A DNA stretch of 64,000 nucleotides, taken from assembly GCF_002834145.1 (NCBI RefSeq), contig NZ_PHNT01000001.1:433324-497323 (forward strand). Reading direction: 5' to 3'. This document shows positions 47,413-55,850 of this stretch, piece after piece. The translations under genes and the position numbers were made by a program. The notes under the pieces were generated by a model. The model saw nothing but the letters and a program-made list of their open reading frames with translations. It was not told the DNA's origin and ran no database searches. Positions within the stretch are counted from its first letter, which is position 1. The number at the start of each line of letters is the position of its first letter. The DNA comes from Roseovarius salinarum. GTDB lineage: Bacteria > Pseudomonadota > Alphaproteobacteria > Rhodobacterales > Rhodobacteraceae.

Positions 47413-50400
47413 TCCGCTGGTTCGCGGGCCACCCGACGGCGGCCAACCTGCTGCTGGTTCTGATCCTGGCGGCGGGCGCGGTTGCCGCGCCCACCCTCAA
47501 GCGCGAAACCTTCCCCGATTTCCGTGCCGTCGAGGCCGAGATTACGGTGGTCTACCGCGGCGCCTCGGCCGGGGAGGTCGAAGACGCGGTCTGCCGCCGC
47601 ATCTGGGATGCCGTGGAATCGGTGGAAAACCTCGACGAGCTCAGCTGCGTCGCGCAGGAAAACAACGCCCGCGCCGTGGCCACCATGGAGGCAGGCGGCA
47701 GCTCGGCACGGTTCGTCAACGACCTGCGCACCGAGGTCACGGCGGTGGACGATTTCCCCGAGGCCGCCGACCCGCCCGTGGTTCGCGAGCTCAACCGCAC
47801 CGACGTGGTGACCTCGGTCGCCGTGGCGGGCGACCTGCCGCCGGCGCACCTGGAACGGTATGCTGCCGGGTTGCAGGACCGACTTTCGGCGCTGCCCGAC
47901 GTGGCGCGCGTCACGCTGTCGGGTTTCGGCGAGCGTCAGTTCCGCATCACCGTGCCGCGGGCGGTGCTGGACGAACACGGGCTGACGGCCTCGGGGCTTG
48001 CCGCGACGATCGGCGCACAGAGCGTGGACCGTCCCCTGGGCAGTCTCGAAACCAAAAGGCAGACCCTGGGCCTGCGCCTGACCGACGAGCGGCGCAGCGT
48101 GGCCGGGCTGGCCGACATCACCGTGCTGTCACGCCCCAACGGTGCCGAACTGACGCTGGGTCGTATCGCCCGGATCGAGGAAGCCTACAGCCCGTCCGAA
48201 GAACGCGCCTTCCTTGACGGGCAACGCGCGGTGTTCCTGCAGGTGGACAAGGCGCTGGACGCCGACGCGCTGGACGTTTTCGACAGCGTGCGGGCGGTGG
48301 TCGACCGCGAACGCACCGCGCTGCCGGACACCCTGCGCGTCGAGATCGTGCAGGACATGACCAGCATCGTGCGCGACCGGCTCACGATGCTGGTCGAGAA
48401 CGGCGTGATGGGCCTGGTGCTGGTGATCGCGGTGATGAGCCTGTTCTTCCGTCCCGCCTTTGCCATCTGGGCGGCGGTCGGCCTGCCTGTCGCCTTTCTC
48501 GGGGCCTTCGTGGGCATGGCGGCGCTGGGGCTGTCGATCAACATGATCACGCTGGTGGCGCTCCTGATGGCCATCGGCATCGTGATGGACGATTCCATCG
48601 TCATTTCCGATTCCATCGCGCAGGCTTCGGCAAGGGGCGCCACGCGGATCGAGGCCGCGGTCGCGGGCACGCGGCAGGTGCTGCCGGGCGTGCTGTCGTC
48701 CTTTGCCACCACGATGGCGATCTTCGGGCCGCTGTCGTTTCTCTCGGGCGAACTGGGCGCGGTGCTCGAGGTGCTGCCGATGGTGCTGATCGCGGCACTG
48801 GCCGCCAGCCTGGCCGAGGCGTTCTGGGTGCTGCCGCACCACCTGGGCCACGGGCTGAAAGCCACCGAGACGCCGCCTCGACGCTGGCGCGCGGCATTCG
48901 ATCGCGGGTTCGACCGCCTGCGCGAGCGCGGCGTCGGGCGGATGGCCGATTTCGCGATCGGCTGGCGGTATCTCGTCACCGGTATGACACTGGCCGCGCT
49001 GATCGCGACCGTGGGGCTGGTGCGCGCGGGCTACCTTCAGCGCGAGGCGATCCCGGCGATCGATGGCGACGTGCTGGAGGCGCGCATCCTGATGCCGCAG
49101 GGCACGCCGCTTGAGCGCACGGCGCAGGTGGCCGACCGCGTGACCGCGGCGCTGGACCGCCTCGACGCGCAGCTGTCGCCCGACCAGCCCGGTGGTTCCG
49201 CGCTGGTGCGCACGGTGCAGACGCGGTTCAACCGCAACGCCACCGCCGGGGAACAGGGACCACACGTCGCCACGGTCAGCGTGGATCTGCTGGGCGCGGG
49301 GACACGGACCGTCACGCTCGACGAGGTCACGGCGCTGTGGCGCGACGAGATCGGCGCGGTGCCCGGCGCCGTGTCCGTCACCCTGACGGAACCGGGCATG
49401 GGGCCACAGGGGCTGGCCGTCGAGATCCGGCTGTCGGCGCCCGAGCTTGACGCGCTGCGCGGCGCGGGGGACCGGCTGGTGGCCGAGCTGCGGACCTACG
49501 CGGGTGTCTTCAACGCCATGCACGACCTGCGGCCGGGCCGGCCCGAGCTGCGCCTGCATCTGGCCGAAGGCGCCACCGCGCTGGGCCTGACGGCTCAGGA
49601 TGTCGCCACGCAGATCGGGGCGGCCTTTCTCGGCAACATCATCACCACGGTGCAAAGCGGCGACATCGCGCACGAGATCGAGCTGGAACAGGCCGCCGGC
49701 GACCGCGACGCGCGCGACGACCTGCGCGACTTCACCCTGCGCCTGCCCGACGGCGGGCAGGTGCCGCTGACGACCGTCGCCCGGCTGGAGGAAGCGCGCG
49801 GCTGGGGCCGCATCACCCATGTCGACGGCACGCGCACACTGACCGTGCAGGCCGACGTGGACACGCGCGCCGGCAACGCCGATGCCATCGTTTCGCAGGT
49901 GTCTGCGGAATTCCTGCCACGGCTGGCCGACTCCGTCCCGGATCTCGATATGGAGGTTGCGGGCCAGAGCGCGAACTCGGCCGAGACGATGGCGTCGGTC
50001 CTGCGGGGGTTCCTGATGGGGCTGGTGGGAATCTACCTCGTGCTGTCGTTGCAGTTCCGCAGCTACGTCGAGCCGGTGATCGTGATGATGACGATCCCGC
50101 TGGCGTTCATCGGCGTGGCGCTGGGGCATCTGGCCATGGGCTACGACATATCGATGCCGTCGATCGTGGGCGCGGCATCGCTGGCGGGGATCGTGGTCAA
50201 CAACGCGATCCTCCTGGTTCAGGTGATCGACCGGCATGCTTCCGCGGGCATGGAGCTCGAACGGGCCGCCGGGGCGGCCAGCCGCGAACGCTTCCGCCCG
50301 ATCCTGTTGTCGGTGGCGACCACGATCATGGGGCTGCTGCCGCTGCTGGCGGAGACGAGCACGCAGGCGCAGGTGCTCAAGCCCCTGGTGATCTCGGTCG

Positions 50401-50528
50401 TCTTCGGCCTGCTGTCGGCAACGGTTCTGGTGCTGCTGGTGCTGCCGGCCTTCTACGCGATCCTGGGCGACCTGGGGCTGGCCCGAGCCGGCCGCAAAGA
50501 GGGGCAGGCGGCCGTCAGCCGCCCTTGA
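47409..50528 (+). CDS. RND efflux transporter permease (AcrB/MdtB-like HAE family)
   Basis: A 1039-residue resistance-nodulation-division proton antiporter. The N-terminal first membrane helix is followed by the porter domain, and a central helix cluster has LLMAIGIVMDDSIVISDSI, which carries the two aspartates of the proton relay (DD, residue near 382). The second half repeats the arrangement, with the SIVGAASLAGIVVNNAILLVQVID segment. The permease ends 14 bp inside the tail of the convergent MoaD-like gene. No dedicated regulator is adjacent, so the substrate (drug, metal or metabolite) is not predicted. Confidence 0.94.
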   Translation: MIRWFAGHPTAANLLLVLILAAGAVAAPTLKRETFPDFRAVEAEITVVYRGASAGEVEDAVCRRIWDAVESVENLDELSCVAQENNARAVATMEAGGSSARFVNDLRTEVTAVDDFPEAADPPVVRELNRTDVVTSVAVAGDLPPAHLERYAAGLQDRLSALPDVARVTLSGFGERQFRITVPRAVLDEHGLTASGLAATIGAQSVDRPLGSLETKRQTLGLRLTDERRSVAGLADITVLSRPNGAELTLGRIARIEEAYSPSEERAFLDGQRAVFLQVDKALDADALDVFDSVRAVVDRERTALPDTLRVEIVQDMTSIVRDRLTMLVENGVMGLVLVIAVMSLFFRPAFAIWAAVGLPVAFLGAFVGMAALGLSINMITLVALLMAIGIVMDDSIVISDSIAQASARGATRIEAAVAGTRQVLPGVLSSFATTMAIFGPLSFLSGELGAVLEVLPMVLIAALAASLAEAFWVLPHHLGHGLKATETPPRRWRAAFDRGFDRLRERGVGRMADFAIGWRYLVTGMTLAALIATVGLVRAGYLQREAIPAIDGDVLEARILMPQGTPLERTAQVADRVTAALDRLDAQLSPDQPGGSALVRTVQTRFNRNATAGEQGPHVATVSVDLLGAGTRTVTLDEVTALWRDEIGAVPGAVSVTLTEPGMGPQGLAVEIRLSAPELDALRGAGDRLVAELRTYAGVFNAMHDLRPGRPELRLHLAEGATALGLTAQDVATQIGAAFLGNIITTVQSGDIAHEIELEQAAGDRDARDDLRDFTLRLPDGGQVPLTTVARLEEARGWGRITHVDGTRTLTVQADVDTRAGNADAIVSQVSAEFLPRLADSVPDLDMEVAGQSANSAETMASVLRGFLMGLVGIYLVLSLQFRSYVEPVIVMMTIPLAFIGVALGHLAMGYDISMPSIVGAASLAGIVVNNAILLVQVIDRHASAGMELERAAGAASRERFRPILLSVATTIMGLLPLLAETSTQAQVLKPLVISVVFGLLSATVLVLLVLPAFYAILGDLGLARAGRKEGQAAVSRP

Positions 50529-50760
50529 GGCGGCGCAGCAGCACGACCTCGCTGTCCGGCGCGATCGGCGTGAACCACGCGTCGTTGTAGACGCGCCCGT
50601 CGATCGAGACCGAAACACCGCGATCGAGCTGCGGCTTGAGGCCCGGGTGGTCGCGCGCGAGCGCGTCGAGCAGTTCGCGCAGCGTGCCGGCCTCGACCTC
50701 GACTTCGGTGCGGCCGTCGGTCATCTCGGCCAGCGAGCCCCAGAGGCGAACCTTGACCAT
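50515..50760 (-). CDS. MoaD/ThiS-family ubiquitin-like protein
   Basis: An 81-residue beta-grasp protein ending in RLKGG, the diglycine that is activated as a thiocarboxylate in MoaD and ThiS. The strands VKVRLWGSLAEMTDGRTEVEVEAGTLRELLDALARDHPGL and VSVSIDGRVYNDAWFTPIAPDSEVVLL fit the family. It follows the molybdopterin subunit gene by 4 bp and is therefore part of that operon. It may be a dedicated sulfur carrier for molybdopterin or a modification of the Mo cofactor of this hydroxylase, a role that is inferred only from location. No MoeB/ThiF partner is adjacent. Confidence 0.8.
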   Translation of the reverse strand: MVKVRLWGSLAEMTDGRTEVEVEAGTLRELLDALARDHPGLKPQLDRGVSVSIDGRVYNDAWFTPIAPDSEVVLLRRLKGG

Positions 50761-50764
50761 CGCC

Positions 50765-53023
50765 TCAGCCGTCGTCCGCGCCGTGAATCGCCGCAAGCAC
50801 CCGGGGCGGCGACATCGGCAGTTGCGTCATCCGCACGCCGGCCGCCGCCGAGACCGCGTTGGCGATCGCCGCGAGCGGCGGAACGATCGAGGTCTCGCCC
50901 ACGCCGCGCACGCCGTAGGGGTGGCCGGGGTTCGGGATCTCCAGGATGACCGGCTCGATCATCGGCAGGTCCGAGGCCACGGGCACCCGGTAGTCGAGGA
51001 ACCCCGGGTTCTGCAGGACCCCGTCGTCGCCATAGATGTATTCCTCGTTCAGGGCCCAGCCGATGCCCTGCGCGGCGCCGCCCTGGAACTGGCCCTCGAC
51101 GTAGTCGGGATGGACCGCCTTGCCCGCGTCCTGGAACACCGTGTAGCGCAGGATCTTCACCGCGCCGGTGTCGCGGTCCACCTCGGTGTCGACCATGTGG
51201 GTGGCAAAGCTCACGCCCGCGCCTTCGGCGTTGACCTCGTGGTGCCCCGCGATCGGGCCGCCCGTGTTGGGGGCGATGGCGGCGATCTCGGCGAGGCTCA
51301 TCGGCGGGTGCTCGCCCGCGTTGGGGCCCGAGGGCCGTGCCGCGCCGTCCTCCCACACGACGGCCTCTTCGTCGATGCCCCAGATCATCGCCGCGCGGCG
51401 GCACATCTCGCGCTTGGCGGCGCGGGCGGCCTCGATGGTGGCCAGCCCGACGGCGAAGGTCACGCGGGAGCCGTCGGTCACGTCGTTCACGCCCAGCGAC
51501 CCGGTATCGGTGATGACCGTGCGCACCCGGTCGTAGGGAATGCCCAGTTCCTCGGCGGCCATCATCGTCATCGACGCGCGCGAGCCGCCGATGTCGGGGT
51601 TGCCTTCCGACAGCGTGACGGTGCCGTCCGGGGCCACGTTGAGCGACACGCAGGTGTTGCCGCCGAAGTTGAACCAGAAACCGCAGGCCACGCCACGGCC
51701 CTGGTTCTCTCCCAGCGGCGCGCTCCAGTGCGGGTGTGCCCTGGCGGCCTCGAGCGTGGCCTCCAGCCCGATCGCCGGGAAGGTCGGCCCGTAGGAGGCC
51801 TTCGTGCCCTCGCGCGCGGCATTTTTCAGCCGCACGTCCAGCGGGTCGAGGCCCAGCTCCTTCGACAGCTCGTCGATGGCGCTTTCCACCGCGAAGGCGG
51901 CCATCGGCGCGCCCGGCGCGCGGTAGGCGGCGGCCTTGGGCCGGTTGGTCACCACGTCCCAGCCCACGGTCCGCACGTTCTCGAGGTCATAGGGCGCGAA
52001 GGCCGACATCGATCCCATGTCCACCGGTGAGCCGGGATAGGCCCCGCCCTGGTAGCGCAGCTCGGCGAAGCCGGCGGTGATGCGCCCGTCCCGTGTCATG
52101 CCCAGGCGCACGTCCACAGAGCTTGACGACGTCGGCCCCGAGGCGCGCAGCACCTCGGCGCGGCTCATCACCATCTTCACCGGGCGGCCGGCCTTGCGCG
52201 ACAGCGCCAGCGCCACGGGTTCAAGGAAGACGGTCGTCTTGCCGCCGAAGCCGCCGCCGATCTCCGAGGCGGTCACGCGCAGCTGTCCCTGCGAAAGCCC
52301 GAGGATCGCCGCGCAGGTGTCGCGCACCATGTACTGGCCCTGCGTGCAGCACCACAGGTCGGCCTGCCCGTCGGGGCCGGCCGAGGCGAGGCAGGCGTGC
52401 GGTTCGATGTATCCCTGGTGGGTGGCCGCGGTGCGGTAGCTGCGTTCGATCACGCGGTCGGCCTGTGCCAGGCCCGCGTCGATGTCGCCGTGGCCGAACT
52501 GGACGCGCGACATAACGTTGCGCGAATGTCCCTCGGGCACGGTTTCGTCACCGCCGGCCTCGTGCAGCACCGGCGCGTCGGGGGCCATCGCCGCGTCCAC
52601 GTCGGTGACATGGGGCAGCGGTTCATAATCCACCTCGATCAGCTTGAGGGCCTTGCGTGCCACTGCCGCGCTGTTGGCGGCCACCGCGGCCACGGCATGG
52701 CCGTCGTAGAGCGCCTTGTCGCCGGCCATGCAGTTGTCGAGCACGTCAGCCACGTCCTCGGGCACCTCCGCCGGGAAGTCGGCACGGGTGACCACCGCCT
52801 TGACGCCGGGCAGCGCCTCGGCCTTCGAGGCATCGATCGAGCGGATGCGCGCATGGGGGTGGGGGCTGCGCAGCACGCGGCCGGTCAGCATCCCCGGCGC
52901 CGTCATGTCCGCGCCGAAGCGTGCGCGGCCCGTCACCTTGTCGATGCCGTCGGGACGGGGCGGGCGGGTGCCCACCACCTTGAAATCCAGCTTGGTCGCG
53001 GTGTCACGGTCATCAAGTGCCAT
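50765..53023 (-). CDS. xanthine dehydrogenase-family molybdopterin-binding subunit
   Basis: The 752-residue large subunit of a molybdenum hydroxylase. The N-terminal a/b domain (GRARFGADMTAPGMLTGRVLRSPHPHARI) leads to the cofactor motif GGGFGGKTTVFLEP (about 255-268). The active-site region has AAYRAPGAPMAAFAVE, not AYRCSFR of true CO dehydrogenase. The catalytic glutamate is in GVRGVGETSIVPPLAA near 715. Thus it should hydroxylate an aldehyde, purine or aromatic N-heterocycle. It overlaps the iron-sulfur gene by one base and precedes the MoaD-like gene by 4 bp. Substrate not defined by sequence. Confidence 0.92.
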   Translation of the reverse strand: MALDDRDTATKLDFKVVGTRPPRPDGIDKVTGRARFGADMTAPGMLTGRVLRSPHPHARIRSIDASKAEALPGVKAVVTRADFPAEVPEDVADVLDNCMAGDKALYDGHAVAAVAANSAAVARKALKLIEVDYEPLPHVTDVDAAMAPDAPVLHEAGGDETVPEGHSRNVMSRVQFGHGDIDAGLAQADRVIERSYRTAATHQGYIEPHACLASAGPDGQADLWCCTQGQYMVRDTCAAILGLSQGQLRVTASEIGGGFGGKTTVFLEPVALALSRKAGRPVKMVMSRAEVLRASGPTSSSSVDVRLGMTRDGRITAGFAELRYQGGAYPGSPVDMGSMSAFAPYDLENVRTVGWDVVTNRPKAAAYRAPGAPMAAFAVESAIDELSKELGLDPLDVRLKNAAREGTKASYGPTFPAIGLEATLEAARAHPHWSAPLGENQGRGVACGFWFNFGGNTCVSLNVAPDGTVTLSEGNPDIGGSRASMTMMAAEELGIPYDRVRTVITDTGSLGVNDVTDGSRVTFAVGLATIEAARAAKREMCRRAAMIWGIDEEAVVWEDGAARPSGPNAGEHPPMSLAEIAAIAPNTGGPIAGHHEVNAEGAGVSFATHMVDTEVDRDTGAVKILRYTVFQDAGKAVHPDYVEGQFQGGAAQGIGWALNEEYIYGDDGVLQNPGFLDYRVPVASDLPMIEPVILEIPNPGHPYGVRGVGETSIVPPLAAIANAVSAAAGVRMTQLPMSPPRVLAAIHGADDG

Positions 53024-53502
53024 CAGGAAGCCCTCCGCATGTCATCGGCCGCCGCCATCACGGCGCGCACGATCTTGTCGTAGCCGGTGCAACGGCACAG
53101 GTTGCCCGCCAGCCAGTAGCGCACCTCTTCCTCCGATGGGGCCGGGTTACGCTCCAGAAGCGATTTCGCCGCCACGAGGATGCCCGGCGTGCAGATGCCG
53201 CATTGCAATCCGGCGTGGTCGAGGAATGTCTGTTGAAGCGGGTGCAGGTCATCGCCATCGGCCATGCCCTCGATGGTCTCGACGCGGGCGCCCTGTGCCT
53301 CGGCGCCCAGCATCAGGCAGGAGCAGACCAGCCGGCCGTCCACGGTGACGGAACACGCCCCGCAGTCTCCGGTGCCGCATCCCTCCTTGCTGCCCGTCAG
53401 GCCGAGCCGGTCGCGCAGCACGTCCAGCAGCGTTTCCTCGGGCTCGCACAGGAATTCGGTCGCGTCGCCGTTGATGGTGGTGGTGACGTGGATCTGGCTC
53501 AT
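53023..53502 (-). CDS. (2Fe-2S)-binding small subunit of the molybdenum hydroxylase
   Basis: A 159-residue two-cluster iron-sulfur subunit. The plant-ferredoxin type motif SKEGCGTGDCGACSVTVDGRLVCSC (about 38-62) and the second cluster motif CGICTPGILVAAK with NLCRCTGYDKIVRAV (about 100-145) are both complete. The ATG overlaps the stop of the FAD subunit by 4 bp, and the stop shares one base with the start of the large subunit. It passes electrons from the Mo site to FAD. Confidence 0.95.
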   Translation of the reverse strand: MSQIHVTTTINGDATEFLCEPEETLLDVLRDRLGLTGSKEGCGTGDCGACSVTVDGRLVCSCLMLGAEAQGARVETIEGMADGDDLHPLQQTFLDHAGLQCGICTPGILVAAKSLLERNPAPSEEEVRYWLAGNLCRCTGYDKIVRAVMAAADDMRRAS

Positions 53503-54365
53503 GCCCTGTCTCCTTTCGCGCGTGCGTAGGCGATCGCGGCGGCCCGGCGCGCCAGCACCCCCGCGACATGGGTGCGGAAATGTTCCGTGCCGCGCTTGTC
53601 GTCTATGGGCCGCGCGGCGGCCGAGCAGACGGTCGCCAGCTGCTGCTGCGCGCCCTCGCGCACCTGCGTGCCCACGAGCGCCTCGGCGGCGGTCTCGACC
53701 TCCACGACCGTCGGCCCGACGGCCCCCAGCGCCACGCGCGCGCTGTCGACCGTGCTGTCGGCATCCAGCGTCAGGGAGACGGCGCAGCCGACCACGGCGA
53801 TGTCCATCTCTGTGCGGGGGATGAACCGCAGGTAGGCATCGCCGGAGCGTTCGGGGCGCGCCGGCAGGAAGATCGAGGCGATGAATTCACCGGTGTCCAG
53901 CGACGTCTTGCCGGGCCCCGTGGGCACCTCGGCCACGGGCACGTCGCGCGTGCCGTCCGGCCCGGCGATGCGCGCAAGCGCGCCCGCGGCCACCATGGCC
54001 GGCACGCTGTCTGCCGCCGGCGAGGCGTTGCACAGGTTGCCCGCCAGCGTGGCGCGCCCCTGGATCTGGGTGGAGCCGATCAGGCCCACCGCCTCGGCCA
54101 CGCCGGGCCAGTCGGCGCAAAGGCCGTCGTGCTCGTTGATCTGCGCGCCGCTGACGGCGGCGCCGATGCGCCATCCGCCGTCCTCGGGCGTGATCTCGTG
54201 CATGCCCGGGATGCGCTTGATGTCGAGGATGGTTTCCGGCTCCAGCGTTTCGGACCGCAGGCGCACCAGAAGGTCGGTGCCGCCGGCAAGCACGTGACAT
54301 GCGCCGGGGGTCCGGGCCAACAGGCCAACGGCCCCCTCGATGGAATCGGGCGCTTCGTATCGCAT
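53499..54365 (-). CDS. FAD-binding medium subunit of the molybdenum hydroxylase
   Basis: A 288-residue protein of the CoxM/XdhB type. The FAD loop CHVLAGGTDLLVRLR (about 24-38), the second site STQIQGRATLAGNLCNASPAADSVP (about 98-122) and the FAD-domain C-terminal half FIPRTEMDIAVVGCAVSL are typical. ATG 54365 (MRYEAPDSIEG) is preferred to the GTG nine bases upstream because AGGTGAG precedes it and homologues start MRYEAP. It is the first of the three subunit genes, in the order FAD, 2Fe-2S, Mo. A gap of 135 bp separates it from the upstream ATP-grasp gene. Confidence 0.92.
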   Translation of the reverse strand: MRYEAPDSIEGAVGLLARTPGACHVLAGGTDLLVRLRSETLEPETILDIKRIPGMHEITPEDGGWRIGAAVSGAQINEHDGLCADWPGVAEAVGLIGSTQIQGRATLAGNLCNASPAADSVPAMVAAGALARIAGPDGTRDVPVAEVPTGPGKTSLDTGEFIASIFLPARPERSGDAYLRFIPRTEMDIAVVGCAVSLTLDADSTVDSARVALGAVGPTVVEVETAAEALVGTQVREGAQQQLATVCSAAARPIDDKRGTEHFRTHVAGVLARRAAAIAYARAKGDRA

Positions 54366-54500
54366 CTGTCTCACCTGTCGTTGTGCGGGGCGCAGGCCCT
54401 TTCGTCGCTCGCAGGGTCCTGCGACTGTTGCCGACTGTCAATCAACATGAAGCGCCATGCAAACCGGAAAACGACATCGGCCGTCGGCCATGTGCGCGGT

Positions 54501-55802
54501 TCATCCGGCGGCCTCCTGCGGCGGTTCGATCTCGAACTGCAGCGCGTCGAGCACCCGGTCGTAGCGTTCCAGAACGTCCATGCGGTCGCGCCCGCCCACG
54601 TAGACGTTGGCCAGTTCGAAGCTGTAGCTGTCCTGCAACCGCAGATCGCCGAGGTTGTCGCCCTTGTTCACCTCGATCTTCACCCGCGTGTCGGGCTGGC
54701 GGGCCTGCAGACGCTCCAGCGCCCGGGACGACGGCACATATGTCACGCGCCCCGGCTCGTAGGCACGGTAGAAGAAATGCGCGGCCAGGTTCCACGGCCC
54801 GTCACGGCCCAGCGTGCGCGGCTTGCGCCCCAGCGCCAGGTCGATGACCGTCGAGAAATGCGACACGCCGTTGACCTTCTGGAACAGGTCCGCGTGGCTT
54901 TGCGACGCGCGCGGGTTGATCTCGAGAAGCCAGATCGCGTCGTTCGACTGGTCGTAGAAGAACTCGGCGTTGAACGGCCCGTTGTCGTAGCCGAACTGCC
55001 CGATCACCGCGCGGGCGATGTCCATCATGCGGTGCTGGACCTCGAGCGGCAGCATCGAGGGGTATTCGTAGCGCGCGAACGACGAGCTGTCGGGGTCGCG
55101 CACCGAGTCCACCACGCCATAGACCACCACCTGCCCGTTGTAGGAATACCCTTCCAGCGTGCATTGCGCGCCGCCGATGGAGGATTCGGCGATGAAGGTG
55201 CTGGACGACTCCGACAACTCCGGCGGCATGTCGTAGTCGCGCATCATGCGCAGGAAGGGGTCGGTGATCGCGGGTCCCTCGGCGCGGCACTTTTCCATGA
55301 TGTCCGCGAATTCGCGTTCGCCGTGGATCGCGTAGGCCAGGTAGGACCGGAAGGACTTCACCGGCTTGATCCAGAAGGGCGGCACCAGCCCGATCCTGGA
55401 AAAGGCGTCGTCGTCGAACGGATCGAAAGCGCGGAACACCGGGACGGCGTCCGGGGCGACCTTGGCCTGTTCGAGCCGCGACCAGTACTTGTGTTCGCAC
55501 TTCAGAAGGCTTTCGAGGTTGGGGCCCGGCAGGCCGAACCGCGAGGCGAGGATCGAGGCGATGATCGTGCCCGGGAAATCGAAGAAGCTGGCCACGCCCG
55601 CCGGCCCGCCGGGTGCCTCGGCCATGCGGCCGGCGGCCAGGTCGACCAGCGCGGGGATGTCCACATCGGGGTCGTCGCGCATCTCCGCCAGCGTCAGAGC
55701 CGGGCGGAATTCGCATTCCTCGGCCTGTGGCAGCTCGTTGAGGGTTTCGAGGTTGAACTCGTCAAGCCCGACGAGAAAGACCTGCTTGCGGTCGGATGCC
55801 AT
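54501..55802 (-). CDS. ATP-grasp domain protein (probable carboxylate-amine or -thiol ligase)
   Basis: A 433-residue ATP-grasp enzyme of unknown substrate. The ATP-binding lysine lies in PPFWIKPVKSFRSYLAYAI (near 145-163), with the later FIAESSIGGAQCTLEGYSYNG segment. The Mg-binding AIWLLEINPRASQSHADLF (about 300-318) is nearly canonical. The N-terminal part (about 1-110) resembles a pre-ATP-grasp Rossmann-like domain. AAGGAGG precedes ATG 55802. It lies between a CocE hydrolase (48 bp upstream) and the molybdenum hydroxylase, so it may join a carboxylate to an amine in the same pathway. This last point is inference. Confidence 0.85.
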   Translation of the reverse strand: MASDRKQVFLVGLDEFNLETLNELPQAEECEFRPALTLAEMRDDPDVDIPALVDLAAGRMAEAPGGPAGVASFFDFPGTIIASILASRFGLPGPNLESLLKCEHKYWSRLEQAKVAPDAVPVFRAFDPFDDDAFSRIGLVPPFWIKPVKSFRSYLAYAIHGEREFADIMEKCRAEGPAITDPFLRMMRDYDMPPELSESSSTFIAESSIGGAQCTLEGYSYNGQVVVYGVVDSVRDPDSSSFARYEYPSMLPLEVQHRMMDIARAVIGQFGYDNGPFNAEFFYDQSNDAIWLLEINPRASQSHADLFQKVNGVSHFSTVIDLALGRKPRTLGRDGPWNLAAHFFYRAYEPGRVTYVPSSRALERLQARQPDTRVKIEVNKGDNLGDLRLQDSYSFELANVYVGGRDRMDVLERYDRVLDALQFEIEPPQEAAG

Positions 55803-55850
55803 TGGCGCGCCTCCTTGCGTTGCAGGCGGAATCATACCGGCGCGCGCCCG

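Noticed and set aside
50765-54365. Carbon monoxide dehydrogenase (coxMSL)
   Set aside because: The gene set looks similar, but the large subunit has AYRAPGAP instead of the AYRCSFR active-site loop, so CO oxidation is not supported.
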